A DNA stretch of 64,000 bases from Dryas octopetala (lineage: Eukaryota; Streptophyta; Magnoliopsida; Rosales; Rosaceae), in contig OY992839.1 of assembly GCA_963921425.1 (NCBI GenBank), positions 12,069,409 to 12,133,408 on the forward strand, given 5' to 3'. Positions 32,653 to 43,675 of the stretch are shown piece after piece (within the stretch, counting starts at the first letter, position 1; each line of letters opens with the position of its first letter). The position numbers and the translations under genes were made by a program. The notes under the pieces are model-generated. The model was not told where the DNA came from and did no database searches. It saw nothing but the letters and a program-made list of their open reading frames with translations.

Positions 32653-34512
32653 AACTTTGGGTTTGTAACATTGCAGATGAAGTTTCAGCCACATGTGATG
32701 TGTTTTTCGACAGTCAATTCATACATGTTCGGGAGGAGTCTCCTTGTGCTTAAACGGCTTTCTAGTGGAGCTGGGTTAAGGAATCTCAAGGAACAATGAA
32801 TTAGAAGGCTCAAGTGAGTGTATAATCAAGTGATGCCCTAAAACTAAGATGCCTTTTAGATTGAAGAAAGGCTTATATAAATGAAGCCATGCAAAAACCT
32901 CTACAGCGCTTGAAATAGAATGTCTGCAATAAAGCTTCCATATTACACTGTTTTTCTTTTCAAGAAGTATCCAATTCCATTAACTTGACATGCATTAATC
33001 AGAATGCCGAATAACTTAAATGTAAATAGTAAATGGTAGATTTTCTTTAATATCTTGTAAAACACTTTTAGTAAAAGAAACTTAAATACCTATTGCATTC
33101 CTTGAAAATAACTGTCACATGAATATCTACATTAATTTCATGAGCATGTCCATTTGTTGTTGGTTAATTTCTTCATGATCCCTTTTACGGTGAATTGTAT
33201 ATATCCAGTTGCACTCATTATCATGAATTTTTGTTTTCTAATTAAGTCTTAAAAGTATGTTATTTTATGAAAATTGTTTGATAACTAGTTGATCTTGAAG
33301 CTATTCATTTTGCTAGATTTTGTTGTTTCATGAAAGTTGACAATGTCTCCTACAGATCAGGCCCATGTAGCCTCAAGCAGTGGTGGTTGGAGCTTCTGCT
33401 GCTGCACGCGCTCATGTCTCGATTGCTAAGTGCATAGAGTAAGACGCTTTTCATAAGACATATACCACTTGATGCTACAGCTATTAATGATTTGCAGTTG
33501 TATTTCGGTTAGTTCGGTAATGCACTCGTTTCTTCCTAAAGTGAAAGGATTTTCCTCTGGAGAAGATTGCATTGGTTTTACAAAGTTAACTAAAAAACTG
33601 TCCTTGTATTGTAATCCATATACATATTACATTATATACAGTTTTCGAACAGTATTCGATCATCACGATCATGTTTTGTGCTTTCTTTTGATCTAAATGG
33701 AGTAAAAGTTGATTTGACAGTCCTTTAAAGTTTAAACACCTTTCCTATTACGTTAAGAATATAAATCTCATTTCGAGTATTCACGTCTTGCACAATATAT
33801 AATCTCTTGAGCATCTCCCCATGTATTACTAATTAGTTTTAGGTTGAATGTTCATACTTTAATATGATATTAGAGCAGCCAATTCCAATGTATGGTTCAC
33901 TAGCCACATGTGTTTCTTATCACCTAATATAATTTCATACAGAACTTTGCCTCCACATGAAGAAAGAAATGAATGGATAAACTAAATTGTTGGAAAAATT
34001 AATGTGGGAAATTTTGTTATGTGGGAGCGATAGACCCCGTTCGCCCCTACATAGATCCACCCAATATGCAAGGAAATTTTGAAGTGCAGATTTAGGGAAA
34101 CAGCAATGGCAACAATCCATATGCAATGGCATAGCTTGGTCAATGGAAAGATAAAGACATGATGATCATCATATTGATCAAATCATTTTGCTCTACTGCA
34201 ATAGTTGTCTTATAAACCATAAAATAGCATCATCTGTAGTTCAAGAAAAAACAAAACCTTCATCTACAATTGCTTGATTCTTTTCATAGACTGCACTATG
34301 AGCTAGATCCTATTTTGGCAATTTTCCAGTTCTGACATACACTTTGGTACAAACATGACTTTATTGAAGTATGTAAATTGACTATAAAGTTTGAGAACTC
34401 TCATCTTTCTGAGAGTTCAGAGACATCTCAGGTTTTTAGATGTCTCCTCTCTCCAACACAGAGTAGTCAAAGATGAGAAATATATATTAAAAAAAAAAAA
34501 AAAAAAAAAAGG
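32653..34512. other. Intergenic, no gene recognised
   Basis: AT-rich sequence between the TNL relic and the ATL gene. Short frames near 33360-33430 and 33469-33696 show no recognisable family. A 24-base A-run at 34488-34511 lies next to the ATL stop codon. The 3' UTR of the ATL gene (minus strand) must lie in the right end of this stretch. Confidence 0.5.
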
Positions 34513-35661
34513 TCAAAAGCTTCGCAGAGGAAAAACTGAGTCAGAGTTCTGGACATCCCTGCAGAATGGGAATTTCCCATCGCTAGAAGATGACCTCTTC
34601 ATGATAAGAGGTCCACTTTGCAGAGATCTCCCTTTTGAAGAACTACCTTTCTGTCTTTGCAATTTCTGATTCCCACCAATTCTCTTGGGACCAGTTCCCC
34701 TGTTTGATTTATTGACAGCAATAACCAGTTGGGTATTTGAATTCCCATTAGATTCCACTGCATGAACATTAGAAAGCGCAAGATTAATCTTCGAAGCTGA
34801 TGACGAATCCATGGAAACAGACCTTCTTCTCGGCTCTACTCCATCCACCACTTCAGTTGAGATCTCACCTCTCTGTTTTGGACTCTCAACCTCTGCTTCA
34901 TCATGCAATTCCTCTGTTCCAACCCCAATCTCGCAAATTTCAGTTTCCATTCCTCCACTGGATTCACCACTATTTTCCATAGTCTCCACCTGGGTTTCTT
35001 CCTCTGGGATTGAATTGAGATTTGGTTCGGGTGTAGGAGTCCCCACGGCCTTAACAATGGGCGCGCGGCACATGGGGCAGTTGGTATGTGATCTGAGCCA
35101 AGTATCAACACAAGGAACATGAAAAGCATGATTACACTTTGGCAAGAGTCTCAGAGTCTCATCTTCTTGAAACTCACTCAAGCACACAGCACACTCTGTA
35201 CCTTCAACCAGACCATCACCTTTCTTGTACTGGCACACCGTGATGGAGCTGATAATCGACTGTTGGAGACCGACGGTGTTGATGTACCAGATGGGGTGGT
35301 CAAGCACTGGCCCATGAAGATCTTCATCAATAAACTCATGATCAACGTTATCATGAGTGCCCTGATCGGATTGTGGCTGTGATCTTCTCCTTGAATAGTA
35401 CTTTACATAGAAAAAGTAGCCAAAACCAAGAAGCAAAGCTGCTGCAACAAGCGACAACGAAACAATCAAGAAGGTGTAGGATTTATGGGGTTTGTTTGAT
35501 GTACGGCAGATGGTAGAACAGAGACTCAAACATTCTGAGGGACAACGACCAGATGCGTTTAACTCTGACTCAGGTTCACAGAATGATGCGCATACCAGTT
35601 CAGACCGTGTTAGGGTTGAGTTGGTTGCTCCTAGTATCAGCTTTCTATGGTGCAATCCCAT
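34513..35661 (-). CDS. ATL-family RING-H2 E3 ubiquitin ligase
   Basis: An intronless 382-residue frame, as is usual for ATL genes. The first true ATG is at 35661 (MGLHHRKLILG); sequence upstream in frame lacks an ATG. A Cys-rich extracellular-like N-terminus is followed by one membrane segment (about 62-87, YTFLIVSLSLVAAALLLGF) and a GLD-like region (about 131-140). The RING-H2 domain uses C157, C160, C176, H178, H181, C184, C195 and C198, with the Pro before the third ligand Cys that marks ATLs (LLPKCNHAFH). The long acidic then basic C-terminal tail is Ser-rich. ATLs are membrane E3 ligases that work with E2 enzymes, often in defence or stress signalling; the substrate is unknown. The reading frame is intact. 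It resembles the ATL51/52/54 group by its TECAVCLSEF core, but I cannot assign an ortholog. Confidence 0.9.
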   Translation of the reverse strand: MGLHHRKLILGATNSTLTRSELVCASFCEPESELNASGRCPSECLSLCSTICRTSNKPHKSYTFLIVSLSLVAAALLLGFGYFFYVKYYSRRRSQPQSDQGTHDNVDHEFIDEDLHGPVLDHPIWYINTVGLQQSIISSITVCQYKKGDGLVEGTECAVCLSEFQEDETLRLLPKCNHAFHVPCVDTWLRSHTNCPMCRAPIVKAVGTPTPEPNLNSIPEEETQVETMENSGESSGGMETEICEIGVGTEELHDEAEVESPKQRGEISTEVVDGVEPRRRSVSMDSSSASKINLALSNVHAVESNGNSNTQLVIAVNKSNRGTGPKRIGGNQKLQRQKGSSSKGRSLQSGPLIMKRSSSSDGKFPFCRDVQNSDSVFPLRSF

Positions 35662-35720
35662 AACTATAACTGAGACAGAGAGGTGGCTGAGCAAAGGAAA
35701 AAACCATGAAAAACCACAGC

Positions 35721-35757
<37 letters not shown>

Positions 35758-36142
35758 TTGTGGTTGGTGAAGGGAAGAGACGTGGAAGATGTAAGGGTTG
35801 AATTTTAAGACAATTTGTATTGTTAAAAGTTGATCTTTGAATGAATGGGAACGAGAAGACTGAAGGCGGTTAAGCCCTGTTTGGTTGTTATTTCAAAAGA
35901 CTTATTTAATTGTAATGAAAAAAAAAAAAAAAAACAATCAGTTTTTAAAAAGTAATAGAGTGGTGGTTTCGTGTTTTTTTTTTTTCTTTTTCTTATGAGA
36001 ATAGAGTAGTAGTTTTAAATTTTTTAATTGATATAAAATAAAGTAGTGATTTTTTTTTCCAACAGTAGTTTATTTTCTTTTCTTTTCTTTTTTGGTCAAA
36101 GGGTTGTAGTTTTCAAGTCGCATTAAATTGGAGGTTGTGTCG
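35662..36142 (-). promoter_or_regulatory. ATL upstream region with (GA)n run
   Basis: Directly upstream of the ATL start codon on the minus strand lies an uninterrupted GA/CT microsatellite (35722-35755), which would fall in the 5' UTR or core promoter. GAGA-type runs are bound by plant BBR/BPC factors; a role here is inference. A fragment starting GCCCTGTTTGGTTG (35875) resembles a Tourist-like terminus. The rest is T-rich. Confidence 0.4.
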
Positions 36143-37601
36143 AAGGAATAAAATTTCGTTTTTTAGAGGTAAGGAAATTTTAACAAGTATTCGTTCAAAT
36201 TTCATGGAAATTTGGACAAAATTTTCGAAATTTCGGAAATTTCGCTGAAATTTGTCGAAATTTCGCTCATCGCTTCTCTATCCGTCGATCTTCTCCTTCT
36301 CTGTCCAAAGTCCAAACCCAGCAACACTCTAAAAAATCGTTCAAACCCAGCCAAATAAACCCAGCAAACCTGTAAAAAACAGTCCAAAATAAAACTCAGC
36401 CAACGAGGAGGGAGGGAGAAGAGATCGGGAAGGAGAGGAAGAAGAGGAGAAGGAAGAAGGAGGAAAAAGAAAGAGATGCGCGCGGTTGGGCTGGGAGAGA
36501 GAAATGAGAGGGAAGAAGAGAGATGGGCTGGGACTAGTAGAGAGAGAAGAGTGTCCCAGCAGACGTAGAAAAGAAGGAAGAAAAGTCACGGGAAAGGAAA
36601 GAAAGTGAAGGAAAGAAAAAGAAAAGAAAGGAAGGAAAAAAAGAAAAGAGAAAAAAAAAAGATAAAGATAAAGTTAGACACTTAGACTTAGACTTAGTAC
36701 CCTTCAGATGCCAAAAGTTGGTGGATACGTGTTAATCTACTAGAGGTGATATTGGTGGGTGTTGATCTTTAGTAGTTTGGCCAGCACATAGATTATGAAC
36801 TTATGGGCTTATGGCCATATTTGGTCAACATTAATTTAAAAAACCTCTTCACCAACTAATTAGTAATTTCTTAAAATTATGAGACTAAATTAAAGATTAA
36901 TTTAACAACACCCAGAAAATCAGATGCCAAAAACAAAAAATAATAGAAATTAATCTAAAAGTAACAAGAAAGAAAACCCAGATTAATATAACTATTAAAT
37001 GCTTGTACATTAATAAAAATATATAGTAACACAAACGAATAGTAATATTCCTTATCTTGGAAAGAAAAAAAAAGTTTGGGGTTTCGTCTAGCTCTTTTGA
37101 GGCTTCGTTTAGTAATTTTAAATTCTAAACTCTATTATATTTTTATATAAAAAATTAATTAAAAATACCCTAAAGAACCTAAACCTTAATATCTTATATC
37201 ATATCATAAATAATATGAAGTATAGATTATAGAGTATATAGAGTTTAGTATATAGATTACAGAGTATAAAGAATATTAGGGTATATATAGTATATAGGAT
37301 TTAATGTATAGATTATAGAGTATAAAGAATATACTAATGTTATTTAACAGTATTTGCCTCCAGCGTGCCTTATATTCATCTTATATAACATGAAATTTAT
37401 TATATAATTAGGTTTCTTCAATTATTTTTTATAAATATAGTAGATAATATGTTAAATAAACATATAGGAAAGTTTCATTCAAAATTTCCGTATTTTAATA
37501 GTAATTTCCGTCATTTCTGTCTAATTTTTGTCGAAATTTTCATCGAAATTTTCGTCGAAATTTTCATCGAAATTTTTGCGAAATCCGAAATTTTACTCCT
37601 T
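36143..37601. mobile_element. Non-autonomous DNA element with subterminal TTTCG repeats
   Basis: The left end AAGGAATAAAATTTCGTT and the right end, inverted, AAGGAGTAAAATTTCGGA match at 14 of 18 positions. Both ends continue into clustered GAAATTT and TTTCGTCGAAATTT motifs (36180-36270 and 37500-37590). The interior holds a purine-rich block (36400-36660) and AT-rich sequence with TATAG-type tandem repeats (37200-37330). No transposase and no clear target duplication. Superfamily not assigned. Confidence 0.5.
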
Positions 37602-37750
37602 GGGAAAGGATAGAGTACATTAAAATATATATTCCATGAGTTAGGATTATGGGATAAATAGTTTAAAAAATAGTTTTACAATGTTTTTAAACTATTAGAT
37701 TTAGCTATATTCAAAGGCTTAGAAAAGTTTTTGGCGGCAAAAAAATAGGA

Positions 37751-37904
37751 TAATGTTAGAGGGATCATGTCATTGTATTATATAACGTGACTTTCTAGCC
37801 ATCCTTAAGAGAAAGAGAGAGAGAGGAAGAGATTAAGGGTGGCTAGGGAGCCACATTATGTGGTACTACAAATGTGATACAATGACATGATCCCCTTAAT
37901 ATTA
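37751..37904. mobile_element. MITE, 154 bp
   Basis: The termini TAATGTTAGAGGGATCATGT and, inverted, TAATATTAAGGGGATCATGT continue as inverted repeats for about 30 bp (CATTGTA next). The centre has a GA run and the phrase GGTGGCTAGGG. No coding capacity. Confidence 0.65.
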
Positions 37905-37926
37905 CCCAAAAAAAAAAAAAAAAGAC

Positions 37927-38335
37927 AATACTTGGGTCACCCTTTGGGGGTACCCCCACCTCCCAAAATCACAATTTTGGTAATGCCGGCGCATGATCAG
38001 AATTGTTCACTTTTTAGATTATTTATTATATATCATCTATGCAAAAAATCAACTTAATCGGAAATCGTTTGATTATATAACTGTTATCGATTAAATAGAA
38101 AAAATTAACGGTTTAGTAAAAAAATTACTCTTTAATCGAAAACCATCGATTCTTTCTATTTAATTGACAACAGTTATACAACCGAACGAATTTCAATTGA
38201 TTTGATTTTTTGCAGAGATGATCTTTAATAAGTTATTTAAAATGTGAACGGTTTCGATCATGTATCGGCATTGTCAAAATCAGAATTTGAAAAGGTAGGG
38301 TGACCTTGGGGTACCCAAGGGTGACTCAAGTACTA
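37927..38335. mobile_element. Inverted-repeat MITE, 409 bp
   Basis: Termini are ATACTTGGGTCACCC and, inverted, AGTACTTGAGTCACCC. The mirror symmetry continues inward (TGATCAGAATTGTTCACTTT against AAATGTGAACGGTTTCGATCA, and an AACTGTTATCGATTAAATAG block against its inverse). One arm resembles the relic at 1195-1440. Confidence 0.7.
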
Positions 38336-39865
38336 TTAAAAAAAAAAAAAAAGGCTTAGAAAAGTTTAGATGATTTTTCACTGTACTATTAAATGATTTG
38401 GCAATGACATGGAAAAGCAATAAATTTGAATTAAACATTTTTTTGAAAGTGAGCCCTAAGAAAGAGAAAGGCAGGGTCCATCTTCTTCATCTGCAAGCTT
38501 GCAACCATGAGATTTTGATCTAATCTTGAGAGACCTAAGTATATATATAGATAAAGAGAACGTTGGATGAAAATAAAGGTCAATTAAACTGTGGATTTGA
38601 AGCTCACAACAAATATGATGCCTCTCTGCCTTGGTTCCTGCTGTCAACAAAGCAAACGTAGAGTTCTGTACTCTTATCCAAAATCCTAAACCCAAATCAC
38701 ATATAAGAGAAAGAACAAAAAATAAAAATAAAAAAAAGCCTCTTTTCGGTTTTGAATTCAGCCATTAAAAGAGGATCTTTTGCCTTTTAACTCATGGAAA
38801 GCCAAAGTAGGCATGGTATGGGGACCAAAGCCATTGTAACTCACCAAAAATGAACGCAGAGGTCACAGGGAGGCTGCAAACAAAATTGATTTAAATCTCA
38901 ATGCCATACCAGATTTTGAGTCAATTTAAAGCAAGCATGGATTTGCTTACAGTTTGATAGAAGCAACCGAAAGAAAAGCCCACACAATAGAGACGGCATC
39001 ACAAGGAAATCAAATGGAAAGGCTCCTTAATTGATGATTGTTCTCTTTCCTAAAGTCAGATGCAAGAAAAAAATTGAAGCCCATGGTAATGAAGAAAATA
39101 TCAGAACGAGCTAGAAGCAACAGAATTAAGTTTTCTTTCATTAACAGAGACAAGTTGTTGTTTAAAAGCTAAGAAGGCCATCAAAGAAAAGCTCCCATGA
39201 ATCAAGTCATGAGCTAGGCTTCAACAAAGATGCAAGAAATACTGCCTCCTAAGTTTGGTGCATTTCAGCCCTTTGATACTTTGTTGCCACCAATTAATAA
39301 TCCTTGACTCCTTGCTACAAGATACAGTGAGCAAAAGATTTGTAAAAGAAAGGGCCAGACCTCCATTTCATATTAAGAGGAAAAAAAGCTTTTATCTTAG
39401 CTTCACATGCCAGGTCCAGCTGCAAATAAGGATTGAGGTTATTGCCTCACAAGCAATACCCACGAGTATGATCTCCAATGAAGGCGTCACTTGTCTTGTA
39501 CAAAGAAAAAGAGCAGCAACGACACCATGAAAGGCAAAGGACTGCTGCCTTATTTCAAGTTATAAGCCCACAAGAACACAGAAAAAACAAAGGAGTTTTG
39601 CCCCGCCAAGTCTGCAAGATGAAATTGGCAAGCCAACATTAAAGAGAAAGCAAAAGACAAAAGAGGGGTTGTCTCTTTGTGCCCACCTTGTTGCAAGTGA
39701 TATTGGCCAGCAACAGTTGCAAAGGCATCGAATTAATGGCAGCCCAATTCAAATTTGGTTTCACTCAAGGCCCCAGCCCACAAAGAAATACCAGTTAGCA
39801 ATTAATTATTTTCTAATTGGTATTTGAACTTGTTAACGGGAGATTGGATTTGGTCCCAGTTGTTT
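38336..39865. other. Intergenic, no gene recognised
   Basis: About 1.5 kb with less extreme AT content than its surroundings and few long frames. Frames at 38456-38695 (-) and 39255-39530 (+) match no family I know. It could hold a non-coding transcript or a decayed gene; nothing in the sequence decides this. Confidence 0.4.
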
Positions 39866-40230
39866 AGGGCCTGTTTGGATGGAAGTCGAATTTATTTAAG
39901 GGAGACTTAGAATTCAGTCAATTTTATGAGTATTTCTTAAACTACCAGTAGTGATTTAAGGTTTTTAATCAAGTCTTTTTTATTTTTCTTCTTTATCAGC
40001 TTTATGTTAGGTTTTAACTTTGAAATTTTGGATAAAACCTAAAACATGTAGCCTCTACAAAGCCCACTCAACACTCTTGGAAGGAAAATACCTTTCAAAT
40101 CGGGGAAGACTTTATTATGAATTAAAATAATTTTCTTATAAATTAAAATAACTTTATTATGAATTAAAATGATTTTTTTAAAAATTTTAAAACACCTCCT
40201 GTCTCCATCTAAAAACTGTTTTTCTAAAGA
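39866..40230. repeat. Dispersed repeat, inverted partner of 31780-32330
   Basis: Starts AGGGCCTGTTTGGATGGAAG and ends near CCTGTCTCCATCTAAAAA, so its ends carry a short inverted match. The interior is the reverse complement of 31780-32330 with moderate divergence. It lacks the Tourist-like MITE present there. Confidence 0.6.
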
Positions 40231-40477
40231 ACTCAACTCTAATTATCCCTTAATTCAATGCCCATTAAGAAGTAAAAAGTGTCATTACAAAAATAATGAT
40301 ACAAAATTGATTAAGGGCACATTTATCTCAAATTCAAATTCATGGTACGAAATCAATTCTTTCAATTGCTACAAAATCAACTTTAATTTCTTTAGGTTGT
40401 TAAGATAGCAAAGGGTAAGGGTGGAGGGTTGATTCAATAGATGGCAAAGTGTGATAGTAAATATATATATATATATA

Positions 40478-41773
40478 GAGAAATTTGCACATTTACCACC
40501 CAGATTATAGAGAGTGTGTGCATTTACTACCCAAACAAATTTTTTTTACTAATTGTCATACTGACTTTGTTCTGTGTAGCAATGTACCATCTACCGTTAA
40601 TTCCATCTATTTTTCTGTTAAACACTAACGTGGCGTACTGGATGTGCGCCACGTGTCACCTCTTTTTTCTTTTATTTTCGGATTTTTTCTATTTTTTTTT
40701 TATTTTTACAAACTTTGAAAACTAATAAAAAATAGCTTCGGACTCAGAAAAATACACGGAAAATTTCTACAGGCTTGTATTGACTAGTACTAATTTACTA
40801 TGGAGTAAAATTACCAATTTTTCATTTGAGTGTTTCCAGAAAATTTTCAAAGTACAAATTTATTTATAGAAAATTAAAATACTCTATACTTTTTGAAAAT
40901 TCATAGGATAATCTCCCGAACTCAGAAAACCAATGGTGCAGACGTTGTATTTTTTGGAGTTCGGGAGATTATGAGTTAATTACATTTATACCCCCTGAGA
41001 TTTATCGTCTTTTCACATACACCCCCTGGGGTTTTAAAAATTACACATACACCCCCTGAGGTTTCAAAACTATTGCATATAACCCCCTACAAGAGAAAAA
41101 AATAAATAAACAAAAAATAAAATATTTGTATTGAGGTTGGACCTTACACCTTGAGTAATCTTATTGGACCATTTAATCCCTTAGCATGCCTTTTTGCATA
41201 ATTTCTCATCATTTTTCGTCTTACTATAGTGGGTTATATGCAACAGTTTTAAAACCTCAAGGGGTGCATGTGTAATTGTTGAAACCCCAGGGGATGTATG
41301 TGAAAAAGACGATAAACCTCAGAGAGTGTAAGTGTAATTAACTCGGAGATTATCCTATGAATTTTCAAAAAGTCTAGAGTATTTTAATTTTCTGGAAATA
41401 AATTTGTACTTCCCAAATTTTCTGGAAACTCTCAGATGGCAAATTGGTAATTTTACCCTGTAGTAAATTAGTACCATTCAAGACGAGTCAGTAAAAATTT
41501 TCGTGTATTTTTCTGAATTCGGAGCTATTTTTAATTAATTTTCAAAGTTTGTAAAAATATAAAAATATTAAAAATCCAAAAATAAAAGAAAAGAGGTGAC
41601 ACATGACGCACGCCATGTCAACATTTAACAGAAACATAGATAAAATCTAATGGTAGGTGGTACATTGCAAGGCAACACGGAACAAAGTTTGTATGACAAT
41701 TAGTAAATTTTTTTTGTTTGAGTGGTAAATACACACATCCCCTATAGTTTGGATGATAAATGTACAAAATTTT
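40478..41773. mobile_element. Foldback/MULE-like element, copy 2, with nested MITE
   Basis: Long inverted arms of about 460-490 bp start GAAATTTGCACATTTACC on the left. On the right they start, inverted, GAAAATTTTGTACATTTATC. Both arms pass through phrases such as ACACTAACGTGGCG, TTTGTAAAAATA and GTACAAATTTATTTATAG. Parts of the arms match the foldback element at 30893-31740. It sits in a TA microsatellite, which hides its target duplication. The centre is interrupted by the MITE at 40973-41344. No coding capacity. Confidence 0.75.
40973..41344. mobile_element. MULE-type MITE, 372 bp, 9-bp target duplication GGAGATTAT
   Basis: The terminus GAGTTAATTACATTTATACC and, inverted, GAGTTAATTACACTTACAC begin inverted repeats that contain several ATACACCCCCTG units. 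Exact 9-bp duplications GGAGATTAT lie at 40964-40972 and 41345-41353. It landed near the symmetry centre of the foldback element. Confidence 0.88.
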
Positions 41774-41814
41774 CATATATATATATGTTGAACTACTTAA
41801 AATACAAAAGTTTA

Positions 41815-42640
41815 CTTTGATTATATATTTCACCATTTTAATGTTGTTGCTTTCAAAAGAATGTGTGATCAAGAGGATTTTAAAATTTGGTTTCTTATAT
41901 ACATATATATATTATATATTTATATAGTCAAACATGGCTCAATCTAACATGAATTGGCCAAAACAAATATACTAGACTAGCAATAAGAGCTTCCAATAAT
42001 ATATATATGTATACTACTATACAAATGAAGTTTTTAATGAGGGATCCCTTACTTAAGGGTAAATAAGGGATTCTTCGAGGGAACTAGTACTCCGCAATAT
42101 TGTAGTTTAATGATCATAGTCATCTATTTTTCAATTCTCCATTTAAGAATCATCACTAAAAAAAAAAATTAGACAAATTAGAAACCATTAATAAAATCTA
42201 ATTGTGATGCATAAATAGGCAAACATAGTTATTTTAGTAAACCCTTGAAATGGCCATTTAATAAAATTGTTAAATTAATGATTGATGATTTGTTTAATTT
42301 TTTTTGTAAAAATGACCTTTGAGTAAACTTAGAAAAAAGACACTTCCGATCATTTAAGGGACCCATTTCTTTACCCTTAAATGAGGATTAATCATTCCTT
42401 ATGTATATATGCTTTAATTTGCCCAATTCATGTCATAAAAAGTTATCCAAACATGTTGAACCCTGTAAAAAATGGCTTAAAAAATGATAAAATGTCATAG
42501 AAATACTCATGTCCGTATAAAGAACAGATGTTCTGCAAAGATAATTTGTGTATATATATATATTGAGAAATTAAATTTTTAAGTTGTCTTATTCACTTTG
42601 AAAGCAACATTAAAATAGTATATATAATCAATCGTCTGGC
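41815..42640. repeat. Large imperfect palindrome with a central MITE
   Basis: The left segment (about 41815-41995: TTGATTATATATTTCACC, ATTTTAATGTTG, ACATGAATTGGCC) recurs in reverse complement at about 42405-42640. Between them (about 42035-42400) is a second inverted-repeat unit. Its ends read GAGGGATCCCTTACTTAAGG and, inverted, TCATTTAAGGGTAAAG. This again looks like a MITE in or near the centre of a foldback element. Confidence 0.55.
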
Positions 42641-42918
42641 TCCCTTGATCCTTTATATATATGAATTAATACTTCTATCATGACTCTTATAAGCTTACAG
42701 ACCGTAAATGTCAAGAAAAAAAAAATACAGATAGCAAGACTAACATTAATAGCTTCTCATTGTGTATATGCTAAGTCTACTATACCTATCATATATATAT
42801 TGAAGCTTATATTATTGTAATTTCAATTTTATTATATATATATATATGTTTGTTTGTTTGTTTGTTTTAAGATTGATCTATTAAATTGAATACATGCAAT
42901 TAAAGTTTAATTGTACTG

Positions 42919-43675
42919 ATGATTAACGTATTTTTCTCAAAAATACTCATCCCAGCTCTAAGTCTCTTATGTGTCTCCTTATGTCTTCATGCAACTGGAG
43001 ATCTTGTTCTGGAGCATAGCTGTTTTAGTGGGCTAGAATTTCCAGCCAAAGGGAAATATGAGGTATACGTGAATCAGTTACTCATCGGATTATATATAAA
43101 AGCTCCCAGACATAAAGGACAAGCAAGTGGGGCAAGCGGCTTCGATAAAGAAAATAAAAATGTTGTACTTAATTGGGCTGGCGCAATGTTGGATGAAAAT
43201 ATCTCAAGAAGATTGTGGAATCTGCCTCAGGTCAGCAAGCGAAGAGCTCCGTCGGCGCTGCCCTTACAGTCAAGGAGCTATTATTTGGTACAATAATTGC
43301 CTCCTGAAATACTCAAATGAACTGTTCTTTTGTAAAAGTGACACAAGTAATGGGATTTATGTGAAGAGTAATAAATTCATTCATTTCGATCCATTGTATT
43401 TTACTCTGAAAGTCAATGAGCTATTAACCGAATTATGTAATCGAGCTCCTATAAGTCGACTATTTTTTGCTCGTGGGAAGCTAAAACTTAGCATATCCAG
43501 CAATTTCGATACAGTATATGGTGCGGCTCAATGCACCAAAGACCTTGATAGCAGAGAATGTAAAAAGTGTCTTAACGTAGCAAAAGAAGAACTTCCAAAA
43601 GATAGCCGTGAAAGGGAAGGAGGGCGTGCTTATTATGGAAGTTGTTATCTCAGATTTGAACTTTACCCTTTTTAA
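42919..43675 (+). pseudogene. Cysteine-rich repeat secretory protein (DUF26), one frame disruption
   Basis: It begins MINVFFSKILIPALSLLCVS, a clear signal peptide. The first part (KYEVYVNQLLIGLYIKAP) is DUF26-like, but the frame changes by one base near 43120-43130. In the second frame the first DUF26 C-X8-C-X2-C motif is intact (CWMKISQEDCGIC), followed by CPYSQGAIIWYNNCLLKYSN. A second DUF26 domain follows, with CTKDLDSRECKKC and the typical end GSCYLRFELYPF then stop. Intact members are apoplastic proteins of about 250 residues; DUF26 binds mannose in some cases. No intron is evident across the disruption, so this is a young pseudogene, an assembly error, or a gene with an unrecognised tiny intron. 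Confidence 0.75.
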
